Origin: Salana multivorans
GTDB lineage: Bacteria; Actinomycetota; Actinomycetes; Actinomycetales; Beutenbergiaceae
Length of the DNA stretch: 64,000 nucleotides
Assembly (NCBI RefSeq): GCF_003751805.1
Contig: NZ_RKHQ01000002.1
Span: 186,001 to 250,000 of the forward strand
Reading direction: 5' to 3'
Shown here piece after piece: positions 1 through 7,988 of this stretch. A program made the translations under genes and the position numbers. Under the pieces are notes generated by a model. The model saw only the letters and a list, made by a program, of their open reading frames with translations. It did no database searches and was not told the DNA's origin. Numbering within the stretch: the stretch's first letter is position 1; each line of letters begins with the position of its first letter.

Positions 1-770
1 TCGTCGCGATCTACGTCGTGGGCGTCGCGGCCGTCGCGCGGTGGCGCGGGCTCGCGGCCATGGTCGGGCTCGCGGCGTCCCTCGGCGTCATCGGGCTGTT
101 CGTCCTCCCGGCGCTGATGGGCGGGACGTCGCCGCTGCTCGTCGCGCTCGTCGGCTCGAGCGCCATGATGTTCGTCTCGGTGTACCTGGCGCACGGCATC
201 TCGATCCGGACGACGACCGCCCTGCTCGGCACGTTCGCCGGCCTCGCGGTGACGACGCTCCTCGCGCTCTGGTCGGCCGACGCCACCCGGCTCATCGGCA
301 CCGGGTCGGAGGACGGCTACCACGTCGCCGGGACGTTCCCCGAGATGTCGCTGCGGGCGTTGCTCGTGTGTGGCTTCGTCATCGCCGGCCTCGGCGCGCT
401 CAACGACGTGACGATCACGCAGGCCTCGGCCGTGTGGGAGCTGCACGGGGCGGATCCCGGGGCGACCCGGCTGAGCGTGTTCGGCCGGGCCATGCGGATC
501 GGGCGCGACCACATCGCCTCGACGGTCTACACGCTCGCGTTCGCCTACGTCGGCACGGCGCTCCCGCTGCTGCTCGTCATGGCGATCTACGACCGCTCGC
601 TCGGTGCCCTGCTCACCTCGGGCGCGCTCGCCGAGGAGATCGTGCGCACGCTCGTGTCCTCGATCGGCCTCATCCTCGCCATCCCGATCACGACGGCGAT
701 CGCCGCCGCGCTCGTGCGGACGTCCCGCGCGGGACGCGTCGGTGGCGAGCCGACGCCGGTCGAGGCCTGA
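1..770 (+). CDS. YibE/F family membrane protein, 3' part
   Basis: The reading frame is open from the window edge, so the N-terminus is missing; about 255 residues are visible. The sequence is a run of hydrophobic helices (about six to seven segments). It carries the motif GALNDVTITQASAVWEL near residues 130-147 of the visible part, which resembles the conserved GALxDV...EL core of the YibE/F family (PF07907). The C-terminus is short and polar. Family members are integral membrane proteins; no biochemical role is established. It ends 166 bp before the next gene and nothing suggests an operon with it. Family assignment is from motif memory; topology is seen in the sequence. Confidence 0.8.
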   Translation, partial: VAIYVVGVAAVARWRGLAAMVGLAASLGVIGLFVLPALMGGTSPLLVALVGSSAMMFVSVYLAHGISIRTTTALLGTFAGLAVTTLLALWSADATRLIGTGSEDGYHVAGTFPEMSLRALLVCGFVIAGLGALNDVTITQASAVWELHGADPGATRLSVFGRAMRIGRDHIASTVYTLAFAYVGTALPLLLVMAIYDRSLGALLTSGALAEEIVRTLVSSIGLILAIPITTAIAAALVRTSRAGRVGGEPTPVEA

Positions 771-936
771 GCGGTCATCGGGCGAGAACCTCTCGGAACT
801 GAGTGGCCGCTCGGATCGTGCGGTCGCTGCGTCGTCGTCGGGTGCGTGTGCCACTCGGACCTGCTCGATCGCGGTGCGGGACGTCGCGACCGGTCGCAGA
901 CTGAGAGACTGTTCCGGTCGACGGATGGAGGCAACC

Positions 937-1434
937 GTGGTGTCCACGAGCACATCGAGCCTGCTCCCGGGAGCGCCCCCGGAGAGCTCCGTGCGGTCGG
1001 TCCGCCGGTTGTGCGTCGTCGCGATCGTCGCCGGTGTGATCCTGTTCGCGGCCGGCTGGGTCACGTGGAGCGTGGAGTTCGATCTGGCGGACCAGCCGGG
1101 CAACAGCGGGCGGGTGATGCCGGCCGAGGTCGCCACCCTCGTGCTCGGCCCGGTCCTCACCACCATGGCCGCCATGCTGCTGTCCGGGATGGGACGGGCC
1201 CCGGCCGACCAGGTCGTGCGGTCGGTCCGCCGGTTGTGCGTCGTCGCGATGGTCGCCGGTGTGATCCTGTTCGCGGCCGGCTGGGTCACGTGGAGCGTGG
1301 AGTTCGATCTGGCGGACCAGCCGGGCAACAGCGGGCGGGTGATGCCGGCCGAGGTCGCCACCCTCGTGCTCGGCCCGGTCCTCACCACCATGGCCATCGT
1401 GCTGCTGTCCCGGGTGCGGGGTTCGCGCCCGTAG
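937..1434 (+). CDS. Small membrane protein built of a tandem-duplicated module
   Basis: A 165-residue protein not recognised as a known family. It consists of two nearly identical modules. Each has one hydrophobic helix (LCVVAIVAGVILFAAGWVTW), a polar loop with DLADQPGNSGRVMPAE, and a second helix (VATLVLGPVLTTMA), giving four predicted membrane segments. GGAGG at 927-931 precedes GTG 937 by 5 nt and GTG 940 by 8 nt, so one of these is preferred over ATG 925, which overlaps the ribosome site. The modules differ by one base in 180, so the duplication is recent or kept uniform by gene conversion. Single-module relatives would be expected to have about 90 residues. No function can be assigned. 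Confidence 0.7.
   Translation: MVSTSTSSLLPGAPPESSVRSVRRLCVVAIVAGVILFAAGWVTWSVEFDLADQPGNSGRVMPAEVATLVLGPVLTTMAAMLLSGMGRAPADQVVRSVRRLCVVAMVAGVILFAAGWVTWSVEFDLADQPGNSGRVMPAEVATLVLGPVLTTMAIVLLSRVRGSRP
991..1395 (+). repeat. Direct repeat, 180 bp x 2, inside a membrane-protein gene
   Basis: Copies lie at 991-1170 and 1216-1395, offset 225 bp (75 codons, so in frame). By eye they differ at one base (ATC versus ATG codon in AIVAG/AMVAG). Similarity stops sharply after TTMA; the 45-bp remainder of the first unit only loosely matches the tail of the second. Confidence 0.95.
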
Positions 1435-1536
1435 CGATCGGCTGCCGGCCCGGCGCGGGCCGCGGAACCCGGGTGTAACGAAACCGGGGTCCGCGGCAAT
1501 AGACCGGGTAGGAGCGCTCGCGAGGACGGAGGTGGC

Positions 1537-2052
1537 GTGGTGCCCGATCCGTTCGTCGTGTTCTACCGGGAGCACTACCGCCTCGTCCTGACCATTGCGC
1601 AGCAGCGGCTCGGTGGTCTCCACGAGGCCGAGGACGTCACCGCCGAGGTGTTCCGCGTCGCCTGGCTGCGCTACCAGGAGACCGGCGAGATCACCCTCCC
1701 GTGGGTCTACCAGACGCTCCGGAACGTCGTCGGGACGGAGTACCGCCGACGGTCGCGCGCGCCGATCACCGGCGCCGAGGAGGAGCTGCTCGCCCTGGTC
1801 CGGGACGACGACGGCGCGATCGACACCCGCGTCGTCGTCCGGCGCGAGCTCGCCGCCATCGACGAGCGGGACCGCGAGCTTCTCTACATGGCGTTCTGGG
1901 AGGACCTGCGTCCGGACGAGATCGCCGCGATCCTCGGCTGCCGCACGGCGACGGTCCGGGTCCGGCTCCACCGCGCCCGCGCCCGGCTGCGGACGAGGCT
2001 CGCGGCGGCGCTCGCATCGCTCGAGGGGGAGGTACGTGATGGACGACCGTGA
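1537..2052 (+). CDS. ECF-type RNA polymerase sigma factor
   Basis: A 171-residue sigma-70 family protein with only regions 2 and 4, as in extracytoplasmic-function sigma factors. Region 2 includes EAEDVTAEVFRVAWLRY (about residues 29-45). Region 4 includes DRELLYMAFWEDLRPDEIA and a helix-turn-helix ILGCRTATVRVRLHRARARL (about 110-150). GTG 1537 follows a GGAGG element at about 1527. The stop overlaps the next gene by 14 bp, so the two are translationally coupled. That next gene encodes a membrane protein with a cytosolic N-terminus, the arrangement of a sigma/anti-sigma pair. An AT-richer stretch at 1475-1505 may hold its promoter. The target regulon cannot be told from the window, except that the secreted inhibitor gene downstream is probably part of it. 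Confidence 0.9.
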   Translation: MVPDPFVVFYREHYRLVLTIAQQRLGGLHEAEDVTAEVFRVAWLRYQETGEITLPWVYQTLRNVVGTEYRRRSRAPITGAEEELLALVRDDDGAIDTRVVVRRELAAIDERDRELLYMAFWEDLRPDEIAAILGCRTATVRVRLHRARARLRTRLAAALASLEGEVRDGRP

Positions 2053-3103
2053 GGTCGAGCGCCTGCTGCGTGCGGCGCGACCGATGAGCGGGAACCGCGA
2101 CCTGCCCCTGTCCGACCGCGCCAAGCGCGAGCTGGCCGAGCTGCTCATGTCGGAGGCGCCGGTCGGCTCGACCGGCCGGACGGGCTCGCCGGCCCCGGTA
2201 CGCGCGGCGAGCGCGGTCGCCGCCCCCCGGTGGACGCCGGGCCAGCCGCGCCGTGGGCACCGGTGGTCGCTGCTGGCGTTGGCGGGCGGGCTCGCGGTGC
2301 TCACGGGCGTCGTCCTGAACTGGCCGGGCGCCCCGTCGTCCGCCGCGACCGCGACGCCGCCCCCGCTGGTGGTGCACGAGCTCGCGGTCCCGGGGCCGCA
2401 GGTGCTCGACGACCTGGCCGCGAGGGCGGCCGCGGTCCCGGACCAGCCCGTCGACGAGGGTGCGACGGAGACGATCACGATCGACAGTTGGGTGTTGACG
2501 ATGGAGGAGAACGGCGGCCGGGTCGACCCGGCGGCGACGGTCGTGCAGCCGGAGGTCTGGACCATCGCGCTCCGGCCCGACGGATCCGTCCTGACCACGG
2601 TCCGCGCGGGCGAGCCGTACGACTCGGCCGGGACGCCGGCGTCGAGCGACGTGGCGCCGGGGACGCTGCTGTGGACGCGCGAGGAGGGCCGGCTCGAGCG
2701 TCAGCTCGTGTTCGACGAGCCCGCCCCGACGGACGCCGCGGCGCTCGGCGCGTTCCTCTCCCGCGGCCTGGGTCGCGACGTGTCCGGGAGCGCGGACGAG
2801 GCCTTCCACGCGATCCACCTGCTGCTGAACGAGCAGCGGCTCGACGCGGCGCAGGCCGCGGCGCTCGTCACCTTCATCGGGACCCTGCCCGACTTCAAGG
2901 TCGCCGGGCTGTCCACCGACCGGCTGGACCGGCCGGCCGTCGTCATCGAGGCGCAGGGATCGGCCGACGACTTCGTCAACGCGATCCTGCTCGATCCCGA
3001 GTCGGGCGCCGTCCTCGCGATCGAGACCACCTACACGGGCAGCGACCGCACCGACGTGGCGACGGGCGCCGTCGTCGAGTACCACACCTGGGAGAACGAC
3101 TGA
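2039..3103 (+). CDS. Membrane protein of CU044_5270 type, putative anti-sigma factor
   Basis: A 354-residue protein. Residues 1-75 are charged and presumably cytosolic, one transmembrane helix lies near residues 76-100 (SLLALAGGLAVLTGVVLNW), and about 250 residues follow outside. The outer part is rich in Thr/Asp/Val and has a lipoprotein-carrier-like feel (VVIEAQGSADDFVNAILLDPESGAV). The layout matches the actinobacterial CU044_5270 family found next to ECF sigma genes. ATG 2039 lies inside the sigma gene's 3' end. A zinc HHCC anti-sigma motif is not seen, so sigma-binding is inferred from position only. The stop shares one base with the next start (TGATG). Confidence 0.8.
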   Translation: MDDREVERLLRAARPMSGNRDLPLSDRAKRELAELLMSEAPVGSTGRTGSPAPVRAASAVAAPRWTPGQPRRGHRWSLLALAGGLAVLTGVVLNWPGAPSSAATATPPPLVVHELAVPGPQVLDDLAARAAAVPDQPVDEGATETITIDSWVLTMEENGGRVDPAATVVQPEVWTIALRPDGSVLTTVRAGEPYDSAGTPASSDVAPGTLLWTREEGRLERQLVFDEPAPTDAAALGAFLSRGLGRDVSGSADEAFHAIHLLLNEQRLDAAQAAALVTFIGTLPDFKVAGLSTDRLDRPAVVIEAQGSADDFVNAILLDPESGAVLAIETTYTGSDRTDVATGAVVEYHTWEND

Positions 3104-3582
3104 TGAGACGTGTCATTGCCGCGGCGATCGCGGCGGCCGCCCTGGCCGTCGGCTGCTCGGCCGCGGCAGCCGCCGGCCCGGCCGGTGCCGTCGCCCGCGG
3201 CACCGTGCAGCAGCTGGTCGACGCGGTGATCGCCGAGCACGGCGGCACCCAGACCGCGTGGAACGAGGTGTCGTGGGACGGCGGGGCCACCGTCCTGACG
3301 CTCGCCCCCGACGCGGTCGGTGGGATCACGCCGTTCGCAGCCGTCGGGAGCTGTGCCAGCGGGAAGTACTGCGCGTACAGCGGCTCGAACCTGACCGGCA
3401 GCAAGCTCACGTTCTCGACCTGCGGCAGCCACAGCGTGACCGCGCTCCCGTCCGTCGGCTCCATCGCCAACGCCCGCAGCAGCGGCGTGGTGGTCGCGCT
3501 CAACGGGGTCATCTTCGTGGCCGCCCAGGACCCGGGCGGCTGGAAGAACGTCTCGGGGACGGTCAAGCAGATCGGCTGCTGA
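3103..3582 (+). CDS. Secreted peptidase inhibitor family I36-like protein
   Basis: A 159-residue exported protein: signal peptide about residues 1-29 (RRVIAAAIAAAALAVG, AxA-rich end), a short linker, then a C-terminal beta-gamma-crystallin-like unit. That unit contains CASGKYCAYSGSNLTGSKLTF and a third and fourth Cys (SFSTCGSH-like segment and the terminal GC). The CxxGxxCxYxxxNLxG pattern is typical of family I36, whose type member is the Streptomyces metalloproteinase inhibitor SMI. Its ATG overlaps the stop of the anti-sigma-like gene by one base, so it is the third cistron of that operon. Protease inhibition is inferred from family; related small crystallin-fold proteins exist without inhibitor activity. 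Confidence 0.8.
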   Translation: MRRVIAAAIAAAALAVGCSAAAAAGPAGAVARGTVQQLVDAVIAEHGGTQTAWNEVSWDGGATVLTLAPDAVGGITPFAAVGSCASGKYCAYSGSNLTGSKLTFSTCGSHSVTALPSVGSIANARSSGVVVALNGVIFVAAQDPGGWKNVSGTVKQIGC

Positions 3583-3583
3583 G

Positions 3584-3823
3584 GTGCCGCAGGACCGCGG
3601 CGAGCGCCCTCCAGGGCCGCCCGGCACGCCGCCGCCCGGCACGCCGGGGACGGCGGCGGGACCCTCGGACCCTGACACCTCCGACGCACCGGACAGCCCG
3701 GCTGCCACGGTCGAGCGGCCCCGGTGGAGCCACCCGACGATGCTCGCCGTCCTGATCGCCAGCGCGGGGGCGAGCGCCAGCCGAGAACGAGCCCCCGGCC
3801 CGGATGGGACAATCGCCGGGTGA
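3584..3823 (+). CDS. Possible small Pro-rich ORF
   Basis: A 79-residue open frame starting at a GTG one base after the inhibitor gene's stop. It is Pro/Gly/Ala/Asp-rich with an in-frame 15-bp tandem repeat (3616-3645, encoding PPGTP twice) and G/C-biased third positions. It has no homologue that I recognise, no ribosome-binding site, and runs through the dusB promoter. It may be read through from the operon, or be non-coding. Confidence 0.25.
   Translation: MPQDRGERPPGPPGTPPPGTPGTAAGPSDPDTSDAPDSPAATVERPRWSHPTMLAVLIASAGASASRERAPGPDGTIAG
3808..3813 (+). promoter_or_regulatory. -10-like hexamer of a leaderless dusB transcript
   Basis: GACAAT, extended by an upstream TGG, ends 6 nt before GTG 3820. 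No Shine-Dalgarno sequence fits between, so transcription probably begins at the start codon. Confidence 0.55.
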
Positions 3824-5013
3824 CGCTCCAGCTCGGCCGGTACACGATCGGCACCCCGGTCGTCCTCGCGCCGATGGCGGGAGTGACGAACGCGCCCTTC
3901 CGGCAGCTCTGCCAGGAGGCGGCGCTCGCGGGCCTGCCGTCGGCCGACGACGCGCCGGCGATCCACGCGACCGACGTGCCCGAGGGCGTCTTCGTCTCGG
4001 AGATGGTGACGTCGCGCGCGCTGGTGGAGCGCACGCCGGAGTCGATGCGGCTCATCCAGGCGGCGCCGGGGGAGAAGCTGCGCTCGATCCAGCTGTACGG
4101 CGTCGATCCGGCGACGGTCAGGGCCGCCGTCAGGATGCTCGTGACGGAGGACCGCGCCGACCACGTCGACCTCAACTTCGGCTGCCCGGTCCCGAAGGTG
4201 ACCCGCCGCGGCGGCGGTGCCGCCCTCCCGTGGAAGCGCGACCTGTTCGACGCGATCGTCCGCGGCGCCGTCGAGGAGGCTGCCCCGTACGACGTGCCCG
4301 TCACGATCAAGATGCGCACGGGCATCGACGCCGACCACCTCACCTACCTCGACGCCGGCCGGATCGCCGAGCGCGCGGGCGTCGCCTGGGTCGCGCTGCA
4401 CGCGCGCACGGCCGCCGAGCACTACTCCGGCCAGGCCGACTGGGAGACGATCGCGCGGCTCAAGGAGGCCGTCCGGACCGTGCCCGTGCTCGGCAACGGC
4501 GACGTGTGGGGGGCCGAGGATGCCCTCGAGATGGTCGAGTCGACCGGGGCGGACGGCGTGGTCGTCGGGCGCGGCTGCCAGGGGCGGCCGTGGCTGTTCA
4601 CCGACCTGGTGGCGGCCTTCGCCGGGAGCGACCTGCGGGTGCGGCCCGGGCTGCGCGAGGTGACGCGGGTGCTGCGCCGGCACGCCGAGCTCATGGTGGA
4701 GCACATGGGGGAGGAGGGCCGCGCGCTGCGCGAGCTGCGCAAGCACATGGCCTGGTACCTCAAGGGGTACCCCGCCGGTGGCGACGCACGGCGCGCCCTC
4801 GCCATGGTCGACTCGCTCGCCGACCTCGACGAGAAGACCGCGGCCCTCGAGCTCGACGCCCCCTACCCGGGCGCCGCGGCCGAGGGGCAGCGCGGCCGGG
4901 CGGGCAGCCCGCGGACCCCGGCGCTGCCCGACGGCTGGCTCACCTCGCCTGACATCGACGATCGGCTCGCGACGCTGCTGGCCGAGGCCGAGCTGAGCGT
5001 CTCCGGCGGCTGA
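3820..5013 (+). CDS. dusB: tRNA-dihydrouridine synthase B
   Basis: A 397-residue FMN enzyme that reduces uridines in tRNA D-loops to dihydrouridine using NADPH. It has the TIM-barrel signature LAPMAGVTNAPFR (residues 17-28). The active-site segment is DLNFGCPVPKVTRRGGGAAL with catalytic Cys122. Further along are IKMRTG, a HARTAAEHYSG loop and the FMN phosphate-binding GNGDVWG / GVVVGRG segments. A 25-residue insertion at about 31-55, before VFVSEMV, is common in actinobacterial members. GTG 3820 was chosen because the -10-like GACAAT is 6 nt upstream and the barrel begins right after it. In related genomes dusB is usually close to dgt and dnaG; here 22.8 kb separates them. Confidence 0.93.
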   Translation: MTLQLGRYTIGTPVVLAPMAGVTNAPFRQLCQEAALAGLPSADDAPAIHATDVPEGVFVSEMVTSRALVERTPESMRLIQAAPGEKLRSIQLYGVDPATVRAAVRMLVTEDRADHVDLNFGCPVPKVTRRGGGAALPWKRDLFDAIVRGAVEEAAPYDVPVTIKMRTGIDADHLTYLDAGRIAERAGVAWVALHARTAAEHYSGQADWETIARLKEAVRTVPVLGNGDVWGAEDALEMVESTGADGVVVGRGCQGRPWLFTDLVAAFAGSDLRVRPGLREVTRVLRRHAELMVEHMGEEGRALRELRKHMAWYLKGYPAGGDARRALAMVDSLADLDEKTAALELDAPYPGAAAEGQRGRAGSPRTPALPDGWLTSPDIDDRLATLLAEAELSVSGG

Positions 5014-5023
5014 CACCGCCCGG

Positions 5024-5135
5024 CGTCCGCTCTCCGCGGATCGCGGGGCCCGCCACACTCGTCGACGCGGCGTGTCGTCCGGGACGCGCCGCGTCGAGCA
5101 CCGAGCGGCCGCGACCGATCCGCGCAGAGCGGACG
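5024..5135. repeat. Nested inverted repeats between dusB and the amylase gene
   Basis: The outer arms, 5024-5043 and 5116-5135, are 20 bp with one mismatch. The inner arms, 5062-5076 and 5083-5097, form a 15-bp stem (one G-U) with a 6-nt loop. The inner hairpin lacks a T-run but could end dusB transcripts. The outer arms are unusual and may be a binding site, or the footprint of an insertion at the edge of the carbohydrate block. Confidence 0.85.
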
Positions 5136-5149
5136 GCACCGGGCGCGGG

Positions 5150-5155
5150 TAGCGT
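5150..5155 (+). promoter_or_regulatory. -10-like hexamer before the amylase start
   Basis: TAGCGT sits 6 nt before ATG 5162, with no ribosome-binding site between. This fits a leaderless transcript. It lies just outside the right arm of the nested inverted repeat, so that element would cover the -35 region. Confidence 0.5.
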
Positions 5156-5161
5156 CGTCGC

Positions 5162-6646
5162 ATGCCTCGCCGCCGGCTCGTCGCCCTGCTCACGCTCGCC
5201 CTCACCGCCGTCGGGCTCGGCGCGTGCGCGCCGTCGTCACCCTCGGGATCGACGGACGGCGCTCCCGGCGCGGACGGGCGCGACGTCGGCGTCCAGCTCT
5301 TCCAGTGGACCTGGGACTCGATCGCGCGCGAGTGCACGGACGTGCTCGGCCCGGCCGGCTTCGGCTGGGTGCTGACGTCGCCGCCGCAGGAGCACGTCCT
5401 CGGCGAGGCGTGGTGGACCGCCTACCAGCCCGTGTCCTACCTCGTGGAGTCCCGCCTCGGCACGCGCGAGGAGTTCGCCGCGATGGTCACGGCCTGCCGC
5501 GAGGCCGGCGTCGACGTCATCGCGGACGCCGTCGTCAACCACATGACCGGCCAGGACGCGCCCGGCACGGGCTGGGCCGGCAGTCCCTACGAGCACTACT
5601 CCTACCCCGGTCTCTACACCGAGGACGACTTCCACCACTGCGGTCTCGCGCCGAACGACGACATCGCCGACTACTCCGACGCCGCCCAGGTCCAGACCTG
5701 CGAGCTCGTCAACCTCGCCGACCTCGACACCGCCGACCCCGAGGTCCAGGCGAGCATCCGCGGCTACCTCGAGGACCTGCTCGACCTCGGCGTCGCCGGG
5801 TTCCGGATCGACGCGGCCAAGCACATCGCGGCCGAGGACGTCGCGGCGATCCTCGAGCCGCTCCCCGAGGGGACGATCGTCATGCAGGAGGTGATCGGCT
5901 CGCGGGGCGAGCCGATCCAGCCCGCCGACTACGCCGACATCGGCAGCGTCTTCGACTTCTACTACGCGGGGTTCCTCACCGGCGCCGTCACGGGCGGCAC
6001 GCTCGAGCAGGTGGTCCACCCGGACGGGGCGAACACGGGTCTGACGAGCGAGGGCGCCGTCGTCTTCGTCGACAACCACGACACCGAGCGCAACGGGACG
6101 ACGCTCAGCTTCCGCGACGGCGAGCGCTACCAGCTCGCGATGGCGCTGCTGCTGGCGAGCCCCTACGGCACCCCCGTCATCCTCTCCGGTTACGAGTTCG
6201 GTCACCTCGACCGCGACCTGGGGCCGAACCAGGACGCCGAGGGGGCCGTGCTCGGCGCCGAGTGCGCGAGCGAGGTCGGGCCGGACGTCGAGCGGGAGAA
6301 CGGCGACTGGATCTGCCAGCACCGCTGGGACGCCGTGCTGGGGATGGTCGAGTGGCGCCGGGCGGCCGACGGGGCGCCGGTCGAGGACGCGACGACGACC
6401 GACCGGGTGCTCACGCTGCACCGCGGCGACGCGGTGCTCGCCGCCAACGGCTCGCGGGACGAGGCGAGCGTCCGGCTCGCGACCGGTCTGCCCGCCGGGG
6501 ACTACTGCGACCTCGGCGCCGGTCCCGTGGTCGACGGGGAGTGCGTCGGCGGCGTCGTGGCGGTGGACGAGCACGGTGTCGCCGAGCTGGTCCTTCCGTC
6601 GCTCGCCGTCGTCGCGCTCGCACCCGACGCGCGGCCCACGGCGTGA
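5162..6646 (+). CDS. Exported lipoprotein alpha-amylase, GH13
   Basis: A 494-residue endo-acting alpha-1,4-glucanase candidate that starts starch breakdown outside the cell. It has a lipoprotein signal with lipobox LGAC (Cys22) and a short Ser/Gly linker. The catalytic barrel opens with VGVQLFQWTWDSIARECTD, the animal/Streptomyces-type amylase signature. The four GH13 regions are DAVVNH (122-127), GFRIDAAKH with nucleophile Asp217, QEVIG with acid/base Glu243, and FVDNHD with Asp307. An all-beta C-terminal domain ends at PDARPTA, with no starch-binding domain. Several paired Cys (160/180 and others) fit an exported protein. It converges on the LacI gene and is followed by a bidirectional hairpin at 6664-6704. 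Confidence 0.93.
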   Translation: MPRRRLVALLTLALTAVGLGACAPSSPSGSTDGAPGADGRDVGVQLFQWTWDSIARECTDVLGPAGFGWVLTSPPQEHVLGEAWWTAYQPVSYLVESRLGTREEFAAMVTACREAGVDVIADAVVNHMTGQDAPGTGWAGSPYEHYSYPGLYTEDDFHHCGLAPNDDIADYSDAAQVQTCELVNLADLDTADPEVQASIRGYLEDLLDLGVAGFRIDAAKHIAAEDVAAILEPLPEGTIVMQEVIGSRGEPIQPADYADIGSVFDFYYAGFLTGAVTGGTLEQVVHPDGANTGLTSEGAVVFVDNHDTERNGTTLSFRDGERYQLAMALLLASPYGTPVILSGYEFGHLDRDLGPNQDAEGAVLGAECASEVGPDVERENGDWICQHRWDAVLGMVEWRRAADGAPVEDATTTDRVLTLHRGDAVLAANGSRDEASVRLATGLPAGDYCDLGAGPVVDGECVGGVVAVDEHGVAELVLPSLAVVALAPDARPTA

Positions 6647-6663
6647 GCGCCGCGGGCTGAGCG

Positions 6664-6704
6664 CCGCGGCGTGAGCCCGGTGCCGCGCGGCCGGGACGCC
6701 GCGG
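6664..6704. terminator. Bidirectional hairpin between convergent genes
   Basis: A 9-bp stem (6664-6672 with 6696-6704) continues after a 3-nt bulge into a 5-bp stem (6676-6680 with 6691-6695). It lies between the amylase and LacI stops. No T-run, as is usual in this G+C range. Confidence 0.6.
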
Positions 6705-6705
6705 G

Positions 6706-7749
6706 TCAGGACCGGTCGGTGCCGCCGGCGGGGGCCGTCGTCGTCGACCCGCGCACGATGAGCTCCGGCGCGAACCGCAGCTCGGTCGCCTGCGTACGAC
6801 CGCGGATCGACTGCAGCAGCAGGTCGACCGCGGCCTGGCTCATCCCGGGGACGGGCTGGCGCAGCGTCGTGAGCGGCGGGTCCGTGAAGCCGAGGAACAC
6901 CGAGTCGTCGAAGCCGACGACCGACACGTCCTCCGGAACGCACCGCCCGGCGGCGGTGACGGCGCGCACGGCGCCGAGCGCCATGAGGTCGCTGCCGCAG
7001 ATGATGGCCGTGACCCCCTCGCGCATGAGCGCCCACGCCGACGCCTCGCCGCCCTCCACCGTGAAGAGCGACGTCATGACGCGGTGCTCGGCCGTCGGGC
7101 CGAGGTAGCGCTTCATCGCCGTGACGAACCCCTGCCGCTTGAGCATCGACGGCACCAGCCGCTCCTGCCCGACCGCGAGCGCGATCCGCGTGTGGCCGAG
7201 CGCGGTGAGGTGGCGGACCGCGATGTCCATCCCGAGGACCTCGTCGACCGAGACGGTCGGCACCTGGAGCTCCTCCCGGTACCCGTTGACGAGCACGAAC
7301 GGGACACCGAGCTCGACGAGGCGCTCGTACCGGGCGGTCGGGGCCTGGGAGTCGGCGTGCAGCCCGTTGACGAACACGATGCCGGCGACGTTCGCGGCGA
7401 GCAGCGTCTCGACGTACTCGTCCTCGGAGACGCCGCTCGCCGTCTGCGTGCACAGGAGCGGCGTGTAGCCGTGGTGGGCGAGCGCCGTCTCGATCGCCTG
7501 AGCGAACGCGGGGAAGACCGGGTTGGACAGCTCCGGGACGATGAGCCCGATGAGACCGGCGGACTGCGACGGGCTGCGGCGCGGGCGCTCGTAGCCGAGC
7601 ATGTCCATCGCGTTGTAGACGGCCTGCCGGGTGGCGTCGGCGACGCCGGGACGCCGGTTGAGCACCCGGGAGACGGTCGCGGTGCTGACCCCCGACAGCG
7701 CCGCGAGATCCGCCAGCCGGGTGCGCGGCTGCTCGTCCGTGCTCGTCAT
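6706..7749 (-). CDS. LacI-family repressor of the maltodextrin operon
   Basis: A 347-residue regulator. The N-terminal helix-turn-helix and hinge are RLADLAALSGVSTATVSRVLN...GYERP (about 11-55). The periplasmic-binding-protein-like sugar-sensing domain runs from LIGLIVPELSNPVFP to the end, with the usual SVVGFDDS and TTLRQP signatures near residues 270-295. ATG 7749 is preferred over the longer frame because GAGGGGG lies 5 nt upstream and would be inside the longer protein. It is divergent from the MalE-MalF-MalG operon; two TTGCA-containing sites in the shared region are likely operators. The effector is presumably maltose or a maltodextrin, by context and by analogy with Streptomyces MalR/Reg1. 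Confidence 0.9.
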   Translation of the reverse strand: MTSTDEQPRTRLADLAALSGVSTATVSRVLNRRPGVADATRQAVYNAMDMLGYERPRRSPSQSAGLIGLIVPELSNPVFPAFAQAIETALAHHGYTPLLCTQTASGVSEDEYVETLLAANVAGIVFVNGLHADSQAPTARYERLVELGVPFVLVNGYREELQVPTVSVDEVLGMDIAVRHLTALGHTRIALAVGQERLVPSMLKRQGFVTAMKRYLGPTAEHRVMTSLFTVEGGEASAWALMREGVTAIICGSDLMALGAVRAVTAAGRCVPEDVSVVGFDDSVFLGFTDPPLTTLRQPVPGMSQAAVDLLLQSIRGRTQATELRFAPELIVRGSTTTAPAGGTDRS

Positions 7750-7841
7750 CGAGCCCCCTCTCAACGGTGACTGGCACGGGTGCGTGCCTCGGCCGACATT
7801 GTGCCGACTGGGCCGGTCTCGTGGGACCGACTGTCTCGATG

Positions 7842-7858
7842 TTGCAACGATACTGCAA
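7842..7858. promoter_or_regulatory. Putative LacI-family operator 1
   Basis: TTGCA-N7-TGCAA, an inverted repeat 93 bp from the repressor start. It resembles the TTGCA-based sites of actinobacterial maltose repressors and would allow autoregulation. Confidence 0.6.
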
Positions 7859-7988
7859 ACGGTTCGGCCGGGCAGGCCTTATTTCCTCCGGCTCCCCGGG
7901 GTGGTTCAGGGCTTGAAATCCGCGGCTTGTTGCGGGACGATCACGATTAGGTCACGGTTTACCCGGTGCTTGTCGCCGTCCGCGACCG

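Noticed and set aside
41-802. Long Arg-rich open frame overlapping the YibE/F gene
   Set aside because: Arg/Pro/His-rich shadow typical of high-G+C DNA; the overlapping frame has coherent membrane helices and a family motif.
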